Shown here: positions 40,049 to 46,298 of the stretch, in pieces
How the letters are laid out: each line of letters starts with the position of its first letter
How positions within the stretch are numbered: position 1 is the first letter of the stretch
DNA from: Actinomycetes bacterium
GTDB taxonomy: Bacteria; Actinomycetota; Thermoleophilia; Gaiellales; Gaiellaceae
DNA: 46,298 nt
Reading direction: 5' to 3'
Assembly (NCBI GenBank): GCA_025964395.1
Contig: JAOPYY010000058.1
Coordinates: forward strand, 1 to 46,298
Made by a program: the position numbers and the translations under genes
Notes under the pieces: model-generated
The model's input: only the letters and a program-made list of their open reading frames with translations
Databases searched by the model: none
Told to the model about the DNA's origin: nothing

Positions 40049-40972
40049 GTGGACACGTTCCTCCAGCTCACCGTCGATGCCCTGACGCTCGGCAGCGTCT
40101 ACGCGCTGATCGCGCTCGGGTACACGCTCGTCTACGGCGTGCTGAAGCTGCTGAACTTTGCACACGGCGACGTCTTCATGGTCGGCTCGTTCATCGGGTT
40201 CGGCGTTCTGCAGTTGCTCGGCGGCACCTCGAAGCCCGTCGTGCCGGTTTGGCTGCTGCTCGTCCTGATGGTCCTCGCCGCGATGGTCGGCTGCGCGGTG
40301 CTCGGCGTCGTGATCGAGCGCTTCGCGTACAGGCCGCTCCGAGACGCGCCGCGCATCGCACCGCTGATCAGCGCTCTCGGGGTCTCGTTCTTCCTCGCGA
40401 ACTCGATGCAGCTGCTCTTTGGCGCGACGCCACGCAACTACAACATCTTCGATCTCGCAAACGCCTCGCTCTACACCAAGGGCTTCAACGTCGGGAACGT
40501 CCACGTGGCGCTGCTTCGGATCATCACCGTGGTGGCGGCCTTCGTGTTGATGGTGCTGCTCTGGTTCCTCGTCAACCGGACGCGCACGGGCAAGGCGATG
40601 CGCGCGACGTCATACGACCGCGAGGCCGCGGCGATGATGGGGATCGACATCGACAAGGTGATCGTCTTCACGTTCGTGCTCGGCTCGGCCCTTGCGGGAG
40701 CGGGGGGCGTCCTCCAATCACTCAGGGTGCCGACGACGGTCGCGATCGGCTTCGTCGTCGGCCTCAAGGGCTTCACGGCGGCGGTGATCGGCGGCATCGG
40801 CTCGATCCCGGGCGCGATGGCGGGCGGGCTGATCCTCGGGTTCGCCGAGTCGTTCTCCCAGGGCTACATCTCGACCAAGTGGTCCGATCTGATCGTCTTC
40901 TCGATCCTCATCGCCTTCATGATCTTCCGGCCGCAGGGCCTCCTCGGCCGCGCCGACATCAGGAAGGTGTGA
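40049..40972 (+). CDS. livH: Branched-chain amino acid-type ABC permease (LivH)
   Basis: A 307-aa membrane protein with eight or so helices. The LivH family start LTVDALTLGSVYALIALGYTLVYGVLKLLNFAHGDVFM is exact in style, as is the conserved EAA-like loop TGKAMRATSYDREAAAMMGID. The C-terminus GLILGFAESFSQGYISTKWSDLIVFSILIAFMIFRPQGLLG completes the pattern. It pairs with LivM to form the channel. The GTG at 40049 has no good Shine-Dalgarno site; a TATAAA box 8 nt upstream may allow a near-leaderless message besides read-through from livJ. It is separated by 45 bp from livM. Confidence 0.92.
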   Translation: MDTFLQLTVDALTLGSVYALIALGYTLVYGVLKLLNFAHGDVFMVGSFIGFGVLQLLGGTSKPVVPVWLLLVLMVLAAMVGCAVLGVVIERFAYRPLRDAPRIAPLISALGVSFFLANSMQLLFGATPRNYNIFDLANASLYTKGFNVGNVHVALLRIITVVAAFVLMVLLWFLVNRTRTGKAMRATSYDREAAAMMGIDIDKVIVFTFVLGSALAGAGGVLQSLRVPTTVAIGFVVGLKGFTAAVIGGIGSIPGAMAGGLILGFAESFSQGYISTKWSDLIVFSILIAFMIFRPQGLLGRADIRKV

Positions 40973-41017
40973 GCATGGGTTTGAAGGTACAGCCTTGATG
41001 GAGCGGAGGAGCGCGGT

Positions 41018-42490
41018 ATGAGCGACTCGACGCCACACGGTTCGCACGTCCCCGCCGAAGGGCCGGCGGTCGGGCAGGACGAGTGGGTCGCGCGCCACGC
41101 CGAGCAGCGGTTCATGCCGGGCGGCCCGCTCGGGGCGCTCGAGGACCGCATCCGCCGCGTCCCGTGGTGGGCCTGGCTGATCCTGTTCCTCGCCGCGGCG
41201 TCGACGCTGCCGGTGTTCGAGCACAGCGGCTACGTGCGGTACGTCGCGTTCAGCACGGTGCTCTACATGCTGCTGGCGCTCGGCCTGAACGTCGTCGTCG
41301 GCTGGGGCGGGCTGCTCGATCTCGGGTACGTCGCGTTCTACGGGATCGGTGCGTACGCCTACGCGATGCTCGACTCCGACAAGTTCGGCATCCACCTTCC
41401 GACGATCGTGTCGGTGCCGCTGGTCGTCGCGATCGGGGCGATCGGCGGCTTCCTGCTCGGCCTACCGTCGAGGCGCTTGACCGGCGACTACCTCGCGATC
41501 GTGACGCTGTTCTTCCTGCAGTTGTTCCAGACGATCACGACGAACGGCGACGCGGCGTTCGGACACAACCTGACGGGCGGCCCCAACGGGATCCTCAACG
41601 TCGACCCGTTCCATCTCGGGAAGCACGACCTCGTCGTGCAGCACGAGGGCATCTTCGCCGTCTCGTACTTCTACGTCGCCCTCGCGGTCTTCGCCGTCGT
41701 CTTCGTCGCACTTCGGTTCGTCAACCAGTCGCGGACCGGGCGCGCTTGGCGATCGCAGCGCGAGGACCCGCTCGCGGCGGAGGCAATGGGCATGCCGGTC
41801 AACTGGCTGAAGCTGTTGAGCTTCTCGTTCGGTGCGGCCGTCGCCGCGCTCACCGGCACGCTGTTTGCCGCACAGTCGGCGAGCGTCTTCCCGCTCACCT
41901 TCTACTTCGTGCTCTTGATCATCGTCTACACGATGGTCATCCTCGGCGGCTCGGGCAGTCAGGCAGGCGTTGTCGCCGGCGCGGTGATCGTCAGCCCGCT
42001 GCTCGAGCTGCTGCGCGACCCGGGGAAGTCGCGCGTGATCTTCTTCCTCGCGCTCGTCGGCGGCCTGCTGCTGATGTCGCGCCGCTCGCGTGCGCTCGGG
42101 ATCGTCGCGATCGTCACGCTCGCGTTCGGCTTCGCCGTGCACGAAATCCTGGGCGCGATCGACAAGTCATGGATTGCCGGCGAGCATCAGGGCGGCTTCG
42201 CAGGCGTTACCGATCACTGGGTCGTCGCGCCGGCGCACATGGCGCGCTGGATCGCGCCCACGTCGTACATCGGGCTGATCGCCGCCGTGCTGCTCGTGAC
42301 GATGGTGCGCGGACGGCTGCGGCTCGCCCTGCTCGTGCCGACGGTCTACCTCACGGCGTTCGTGTGGGAGAACGTGATGCTCGCGAAGCCCGAGCCGGCT
42401 CGGTACATCGTGCTCGGCGTGATCCTGATCGCGCTGATGATCCTGCGTCCGAACGGCCTGCTCGGCGAGCGCAGGGTGGAGATCGTCTAA
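41018..42490 (+). CDS. livM: Branched-chain amino acid-type ABC permease (LivM), long form
   Basis: A 490-aa membrane protein, longer than most LivM (320-420). The conserved core includes LNVVVGWGGLLDLGYVAFYGIGAYAYAML, PSRRLTGDYLAIVTLFFLQL, and SRTGRAWRSQREDPLAAEAMGM. An N-terminal soluble stretch of about 45 residues (STPHGSHVPAEGPAVGQ) and a C-terminal block of extra helices interrupted by a soluble loop (SWIAGEHQGGFAGVTDH) account for the length. Start: ATG 41018 with GGAGGAG upstream. The TAA overlaps the livG ATG (TAATG). It forms the second half of the membrane channel. Confidence 0.9.
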   Translation: MSDSTPHGSHVPAEGPAVGQDEWVARHAEQRFMPGGPLGALEDRIRRVPWWAWLILFLAAASTLPVFEHSGYVRYVAFSTVLYMLLALGLNVVVGWGGLLDLGYVAFYGIGAYAYAMLDSDKFGIHLPTIVSVPLVVAIGAIGGFLLGLPSRRLTGDYLAIVTLFFLQLFQTITTNGDAAFGHNLTGGPNGILNVDPFHLGKHDLVVQHEGIFAVSYFYVALAVFAVVFVALRFVNQSRTGRAWRSQREDPLAAEAMGMPVNWLKLLSFSFGAAVAALTGTLFAAQSASVFPLTFYFVLLIIVYTMVILGGSGSQAGVVAGAVIVSPLLELLRDPGKSRVIFFLALVGGLLLMSRRSRALGIVAIVTLAFGFAVHEILGAIDKSWIAGEHQGGFAGVTDHWVVAPAHMARWIAPTSYIGLIAAVLLVTMVRGRLRLALLVPTVYLTAFVWENVMLAKPEPARYIVLGVILIALMILRPNGLLGERRVEIV

Positions 42491-43275
42491 TGGCCATCCT
42501 CGACATCAACGGCGTCTCGCTGTCGTTCGGCGGGCTGAAGGTCGTGGACGGGCTCGACCTGCACGTCAACGAAGGCGAGATCGTCTCGGTGATCGGCCCG
42601 AATGGCGCGGGCAAGACGACGCTCTTCAACCTGATCACCGGCATCTACCGGCCCGACGAGGGTGACATCACGCTCGACGACCAGAGCATCGTCGGCCTCC
42701 AGCCGCACGTGATCAGCCAGCGTGGTGTGTCGCGCACGTTCCAGACGCTGCGCCTCTTCTTGAACATGTCGGTCAAGGAGAACGTGATGGCCGCCGCGTA
42801 CGGCCACACGCGCGCCGGCGTCTTTCGCTCGATGCTGCGCACGCCGGGCATGCGGCGTGAGGAGCGGGAGATCGAGCGGCTGGCGCAGGAGCGGCTCGCG
42901 TTCTTCGGCAAGCGGCTGATGGGCTACCGGTGGGACCAGCCCGCGTACTCGCTCTCCTACGCGAATCGGCGCCGTCTCGAGATCGCGCGTGCGACCGCGA
43001 CGAACCCGCGCATCCTGCTGCTCGACGAGCCGGCGGCCGGCATGAACCCCTCCGAGACGCACGAGATCACGGAGCTGATCGGCGAGCTTCGGACCGAGGG
43101 CGGCTACACGATCCTCGTGATCGAGCACGACATGCACGTCGTCGAGGGGATCTCCGACCGGGTCGTCGCGCTCGACCACGGCGTCAAGATCGCCGAAGGC
43201 TCGTTCGACGCTGTCGCGACGAATGCGAAGGTCGTTGAGGCGTACCTCGGCCTGCAGACGGCGGCGACCAAATGA
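42490..43275 (+). CDS. livG: Branched-chain amino acid-type ABC ATPase (LivG)
   Basis: A 261-aa ATPase: Walker A GPNGAGKTTLFNLITG, Q-loop SRTFQTLRLF, Walker B ILLLDEPAAGMNPSE, and His in VIEHDMHVV, all of LivG type. The signature region reads YSLSYANRRRLEIARA; most LivG have LSYGQQRRLEIARA, so the signature Gly is replaced by Ala. Since ATP at each site is completed by the partner's signature, hydrolysis at one of the two sites may be weaker. Its ATG overlaps livM's stop, and its stop overlaps livF's start (ATGA). Confidence 0.92.
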   Translation: MAILDINGVSLSFGGLKVVDGLDLHVNEGEIVSVIGPNGAGKTTLFNLITGIYRPDEGDITLDDQSIVGLQPHVISQRGVSRTFQTLRLFLNMSVKENVMAAAYGHTRAGVFRSMLRTPGMRREEREIERLAQERLAFFGKRLMGYRWDQPAYSLSYANRRRLEIARATATNPRILLLDEPAAGMNPSETHEITELIGELRTEGGYTILVIEHDMHVVEGISDRVVALDHGVKIAEGSFDAVATNAKVVEAYLGLQTAATK

Positions 43276-44009
43276 CCAACGTAGGCTCGACGGAGTTGTC
43301 CGGAAAATCGCTGCTCGAGCTCGACCGTGTCGACACCTACTACGGGCAGATCCACATCCTGCAGGGGCTGTCGATCCGCATTGAGGCAGGCGAGCTCGTC
43401 TGCCTGCTCGGCGGCAACGCATCGGGCAAGTCGACGACGCTGAAGACGATCCTCGGGATCGTCCGGCCCCGCAACGGCGTCGTGCGCGTCGACGGCGAGG
43501 ACGTGACGAAGCGTCCGACGAGCTACCGGATCGGCCGCGGGCTCGCGATCGTGCCGGAGAACCGGCGCCTGTTCGCGCCGATGACCGTGCTCGAGAACCT
43601 CGAAATGGGCGCATACCTGCGCGGCGGCGGCGCGAAGGAAGACTTCGAGCGCGTCTACGAGCTCTTCCCGCTGCTCTACGAGCGCCGCTCGCAGCTCGCG
43701 GGCACGTTGTCGGGCGGCGAGCAGCAGATGGTCGCGATGGGCCGCGCGCTCATGTCGCGCCCGAAGCTCCTGCTGATGGACGAGCCGTCCATGGGCCTCG
43801 CGCCGATCCTCGTCGAGAAGAACTTCGAGATCATCAAGCAGGTGCACGAGTCGGGGGTGGCGATGCTGATCGTCGAGCAGAACGCGAACGTCTCGCTGTC
43901 GATCGCAGACCGCGGGTATGTCCTCTCGACGGGGCGGCTCGTGCTAGAAGGGCCGGCGGCGATGTTGCGCGAGAATGAAGAGCTGCGGAAGGCGTACCTT
44001 GGCCGTTAG
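43272..44009 (+). CDS. livF: Branched-chain amino acid-type ABC ATPase (LivF)
   Basis: A 245-aa ATPase: Walker A LLGGNASGKSTTLKTI (LivF-type GxNxxGKST), Q-loop IVPENRRLF, signature LSGGEQQMVAMG, Walker B LLLMDEPSMGLAP and LIVEQNANVS in place of the switch His region, which is normal for LivF. The first 12 residues (MTNVGSTELSGK) are an addition: they are encoded by 18 nt identical to the repeat unit that extends argG. ATG overlaps livG's stop. It pairs with LivG as the motor. Confidence 0.93.
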   Translation: MTNVGSTELSGKSLLELDRVDTYYGQIHILQGLSIRIEAGELVCLLGGNASGKSTTLKTILGIVRPRNGVVRVDGEDVTKRPTSYRIGRGLAIVPENRRLFAPMTVLENLEMGAYLRGGGAKEDFERVYELFPLLYERRSQLAGTLSGGEQQMVAMGRALMSRPKLLLMDEPSMGLAPILVEKNFEIIKQVHESGVAMLIVEQNANVSLSIADRGYVLSTGRLVLEGPAAMLRENEELRKAYLGR

Positions 44010-45150
44010 AGCCGACGTCGCTGCGTGCCGCGCGCGCTTCCCGATCTTCGAGCGGCTCGTCTACATCAACTCGTGCTCACAGGGCGCGCTCTCTGACTCG
44101 GTGCGCGCCGCCTACGACGAGTACCTCACCGGCTGGGACGAGCGCGGCGCGCCCTGGGACTACTGGGTCGAGCGCACGGAAGCCGCACGCGGCGCGTTCG
44201 CGCGGCTCGTGAATGGCGAGCCCGACGACGTGGCGGTGACGACGTCGCTCTCGGCAGGCGTGAGCCCGCTCGCCAGCGCGATCGACTTCGGCAAGCGGTC
44301 GAAGGTCGTGATCAGCGACTTCGAGTTCCCGACGATCGGCCAGATCTGGCACGCGCAGGAGCTGCGCGGTGCGCAGGTCGTGCACATCCCGGCCGACGGC
44401 TCAGAGATCAGAGTCGAGCGCTTCGAGGAGGCGATCGACGAGCAGACGGCGGTCGTCTCGATCGCGGCCGTGTGTTACCGCAACGGCTCGCGCCTTCCGG
44501 TCGAGGAGATCGCGCGCATCGCGCACGAGCGCGGCGCGCTCGTCGTGCTCGACGCCTACCAGGCGATCGGCACGTATCCGCTCGACGTGACCGAGCTCGG
44601 CGTCGACGTCGTCGCGGCGGGTGTCCTCAAGTACCTCCTCGGCTCGGCCGGGCTCGGGTTCATGTGGACGAGGCCGGGCCTCTCGGAGGAGCTGCTGCCC
44701 ACGCAGACCGGCTGGTTCGCGGACAAGAACATCTTCGAGATGGACATCAGCGACTACTCGCCGTCCCCGACGGCGCGCCGCTTCCAGTCCGGAACGCCGC
44801 CGGTCCCCGCGATCTACGCCGGGATCGCCGGCATCGAGCTGATGGAGGAGATCGGGGTCGCCGACACCCGCGAGCACGTGACCGCGCTCAACGAGCGGCT
44901 GATCGCGGGCGTGGACGAGCTGAGCGGCACCCTCGTCACCCCGCGCGACCCCGAGAAGCGCGGCGCGCTCGTCTGCATCGCGTCAACGGACGCGCCTGGA
45001 CTGGTCGCTGCGCTCGAGCAGGACGGGATCGTCACCTCGGAGCGCGACAGCAACCTCCGCGTCTCCGCGCACGCCTACAACACGGTCGAGGACATCGACG
45101 CCGTCCTCGCGGCGCTCAAGCGCCACCGAACGTATCTCCTCACCCCATGA
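43999..45150 (+). CDS. Class V PLP-dependent enzyme (cysteine desulfurase/epimerase-like)
   Basis: A 383-aa fold-type I PLP enzyme of aminotransferase class V. Family blocks: RLVYINSCSQGALSDSVRAAYDEYL, AVTTSLSAGVSPLASAIDF, ISDFEFPTIGQIWHAQ, the PLP Asp in ALVVLDAYQAIGTYPLD, and VVAAGVLKYLLGSAGLGFMW with the Schiff-base Lys. The Cys loop needed by SufS-type desulfurases is not obvious, so epimerase, lyase or transaminase activity is more likely. TTG 43999 with GGAAGG 6 nt upstream is preferred; ATG 43975 would overlap livF by 35 bp. Being the last gene of the transporter operon, it probably works on the imported compound. Its stop lies in a palindromic repeat. Confidence 0.83.
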   Translation: MAVRADVAACRARFPIFERLVYINSCSQGALSDSVRAAYDEYLTGWDERGAPWDYWVERTEAARGAFARLVNGEPDDVAVTTSLSAGVSPLASAIDFGKRSKVVISDFEFPTIGQIWHAQELRGAQVVHIPADGSEIRVERFEEAIDEQTAVVSIAAVCYRNGSRLPVEEIARIAHERGALVVLDAYQAIGTYPLDVTELGVDVVAAGVLKYLLGSAGLGFMWTRPGLSEELLPTQTGWFADKNIFEMDISDYSPSPTARRFQSGTPPVPAIYAGIAGIELMEEIGVADTREHVTALNERLIAGVDELSGTLVTPRDPEKRGALVCIASTDAPGLVAALEQDGIVTSERDSNLRVSAHAYNTVEDIDAVLAALKRHRTYLLTP

Positions 45151-45251
45151 ACCTGGTTTGCTCGGGTGAACCTGGTTCGTTCTTTAACCAGGTTCGAGAG
45201 TTCCGCCCGACTGAAACGCTCCAACCTGGTTCAAAAGGCGAACCAGGTTGG
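45149..45251. repeat. Cluster of palindromic repeats (AACCTGGTT family), copies 2 and 3
   Basis: A half copy GAACCTGGTTT (45149-45159) starts in the stop codon of the class V enzyme. A full copy follows with GAACCTGGTT (45168-45177) and AACCAGGTTC (45186-45195). A second full copy has CCAACCTGGTTC (45221-45232) and GAACCAGGTTGG (45240-45251) around AAAAGGC, nearly identical to the element at 12156-12184. Confidence 0.75.
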
Positions 45252-45281
45252 GTTCTTGGTGCTGTTTTTGACGGTAGGCAC

Positions 45282-45311
45282 TTGCATTCCGCCCCTCTGA
45301 CATTTTATAAG
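45282..45311 (+). promoter_or_regulatory. Probable promoter of the molybdenum-hydroxylase operon
   Basis: TTGCAT (45282-45287), an 18-bp spacer and TATAAG (45306-45311). The ATG of the first gene is 10 nt downstream, so the leader would be only a few nucleotides. It lies in an AT-richer stretch after the repeat cluster. Confidence 0.45.
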
Positions 45312-45321
45312 ATGCACTGAG

Positions 45322-46128
45322 ATGCTTCTCCGTGAGGTCGGATATGCGCGGCCGGGATCGCTTGAAGAAGCGCTCGAGCTGCTGCGCTCCGATGACGGCG
45401 CCCGGGCGCTCGCGGGCGGTCAGACGCTGATCAACGTGATGAAGGCGCGCGCCGGGTCACCGGACGGGCTCGTCGATCTCAGCCGAATCGAGGAGCTGAA
45501 GGGGATCGAGCTCGGCGGCAACGGGATGCTCGAGATCGGCGCGATGGCGACCTACACGGAGATCATGGAGTCGGGCGAGGCACGTGCCCGGCCGATCCTC
45601 GGCGCGGTCTGCGCACAGATCGCCGACGTGCAGGTGCGTAACCGGGGCACGATCGGCGGCAACGTCTGCACGAACGACCCGACGAACCACCTGCCGCCGC
45701 TGCTCGCCGCGCTCGGCGCGCAGTTTGTGATCGCGGGCGCAGACGGCATGCGCACGGTCTCGGCGGACGAGTTCTTCCTCGGCGTGTACATGACCGCGGT
45801 GGGGACCGGCGAGCTGCTGACCACGATTCGCATCCCCGCCGGGCGCGCCGACGGCTTCTCGGCCGTCACGCTCGGCGCCGAGGGCACGTGCATCGTCAGC
45901 GCCGCTGCGTCTCTCAACGGCGGTCTCAAGATTGCGCTCGGTTGCGTCGACGCCGTCCCGGTCGTCCTGCATCCCGCCTCGGCGGATGCCGACGCCGTGC
46001 GCGCCGCCGTCGAGGGCGCGAACCTCGATCCACCTTCCGACGTGCACGCTTCGAGCGAGTACCGGGCGCACCTCGCCCAGGTCGTCGCGGTGCGCGCCGT
46101 CAACCAGGCCTCCGAAAACAGGAGCTGA
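45322..46128 (+). CDS. FAD-binding medium subunit of a CO/xanthine dehydrogenase-family hydroxylase
   Basis: A 268-aa protein of the CoxM/CutM/XdhB type, carrying FAD between the iron-sulfur subunit and the final electron acceptor. FAD contacts: ARALAGGQTLINVMKAR (AGGxSL-type pyrophosphate loop) and the second motif RNRGTIGGNVCTNDPTNHLPPLLAALGA (TIGGN). It is typical in length (about 290) and has the expected C-terminal alpha/beta domain. The following gene encodes the 2Fe-2S small subunit, so a large molybdenum subunit should lie beyond the right edge. Whether the substrate is CO, xanthine, nicotinate or another heterocycle depends on that subunit. Confidence 0.9.
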   Translation: MLLREVGYARPGSLEEALELLRSDDGARALAGGQTLINVMKARAGSPDGLVDLSRIEELKGIELGGNGMLEIGAMATYTEIMESGEARARPILGAVCAQIADVQVRNRGTIGGNVCTNDPTNHLPPLLAALGAQFVIAGADGMRTVSADEFFLGVYMTAVGTGELLTTIRIPAGRADGFSAVTLGAEGTCIVSAAASLNGGLKIALGCVDAVPVVLHPASADADAVRAAVEGANLDPPSDVHASSEYRAHLAQVVAVRAVNQASENRS

Positions 46129-46135
46129 CACAGAC

Positions 46136-46298
46136 GTGGAAGCCGGCACCTTCTCGAAAGAACGGACGGTTACCGTCACCGTCAACGGCACGACCTACGA
46201 GCGCGAGGTGGAAGCGCGCAAGCTGCTCATCCACTTCATCCGCGACGACCTCGACCTGACCGGCAGCCACATCGGCTGCGACACGGGCAACTGCGGCG
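46136..46298 (+). CDS. 2Fe-2S small subunit of the same hydroxylase, 3' end missing
   Basis: 54 residues are visible before the window ends. VTVTVNGTTYEREVEARKLL and IHFIRDDLDLTGSHIGCDTGNCG match the N-terminus of CoxS/XdhC-type small subunits; GCDTGNCG holds the first cysteines of the plant-ferredoxin-like 2Fe-2S cluster. GTG 46136, 7 bp after the medium-subunit stop, has GGAG about 11 nt upstream. A second, all-helical 2Fe-2S domain is expected outside the window. Confidence 0.88.
   Translation, partial: MEAGTFSKERTVTVTVNGTTYEREVEARKLLIHFIRDDLDLTGSHIGCDTGNCG

Noticed and set aside
40975-40998. Seven-codon ORF between livH and livM
   Set aside because: Too short, no ribosome binding site of its own and no recognisable signal; probably spacer.

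Overview
The window is about 46 kb of very GC-rich DNA (roughly two thirds G+C or more by eye) with dense genes, many GTG and TTG starts and frequent 4-bp stop/start overlaps. Gene content (an arg operon with ArgR, HtrA/PDZ protease, class III CoA-transferase, Liv-type ABC cluster, coxM/coxS-like genes) and many TANNNT boxes 5-9 nt before start codons (leaderless-type transcription) suggest a soil or aquatic actinobacterium, perhaps of the Thermoleophilia/Gaiellales type. That placement is inference. I saw no rRNA, tRNA, CRISPR, IS or phage gene.

Layout. 1-12.2 kb: end of a secreted HYR-domain protein; an ABC-F ATPase; a GAF/PAS sensor that ends without an output domain; a MacB/FtsX-type exporter (999-aa permease plus a double ATPase); divergently a CGNR zinc-finger regulator, an MFS transporter and an LspA-like membrane protein. 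12.2-21.9 kb: one long minus-strand unit, argC-argJ-argB-argD-argR-argG-argH-argF, followed by a lone GspE/PilB ATPase. This holds the glutamate-to-arginine route from the ArgB/ArgC steps to argininosuccinate lyase, plus its repressor. 21.9-25.5 kb: cell-envelope genes (L,D-transpeptidase-like lipoprotein, M15 peptidase, MFS transporter, HtrA-like protease). 25.6-28.2 kb: a flavin electron-transfer operon (ferric-reductase-like membrane flavoprotein, FMN-binding exported protein, ApbE flavin transferase).

28.2-34.1 kb: a highly structured minus-strand RNA candidate ending in seven U, a 34-aa ORF resembling the start of RraA, a methyltransferase, then a divergent zinc module: Fur/Zur regulator facing znuA-znuC-znuB and a YibE/F-family membrane protein. 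34.1-38.7 kb: aldo/keto reductase, two small unknown genes, class III CoA-transferase, OsmC, cupin and SnoaL-like proteins. 38.8-46.3 kb: a Liv-type ABC transporter (binding protein, two permeases, two ATPases), a class V PLP enzyme, and the first two genes of a molybdenum-hydroxylase (CO/xanthine dehydrogenase family) operon that runs off the right edge.

The most unusual signals are non-coding: the structured RNA at 28.2-28.4 kb; short perfect palindromes placed on or next to stop codons; a 30-bp unit tandemly triplicated inside the 5' end of argG with an 18-nt match at the start of livF; 11-bp-period direct repeats before the htrA-like gene; and a symmetric TAACCTA box that can serve as the -10 element of two divergent genes whose start codons are only 19 bp apart.
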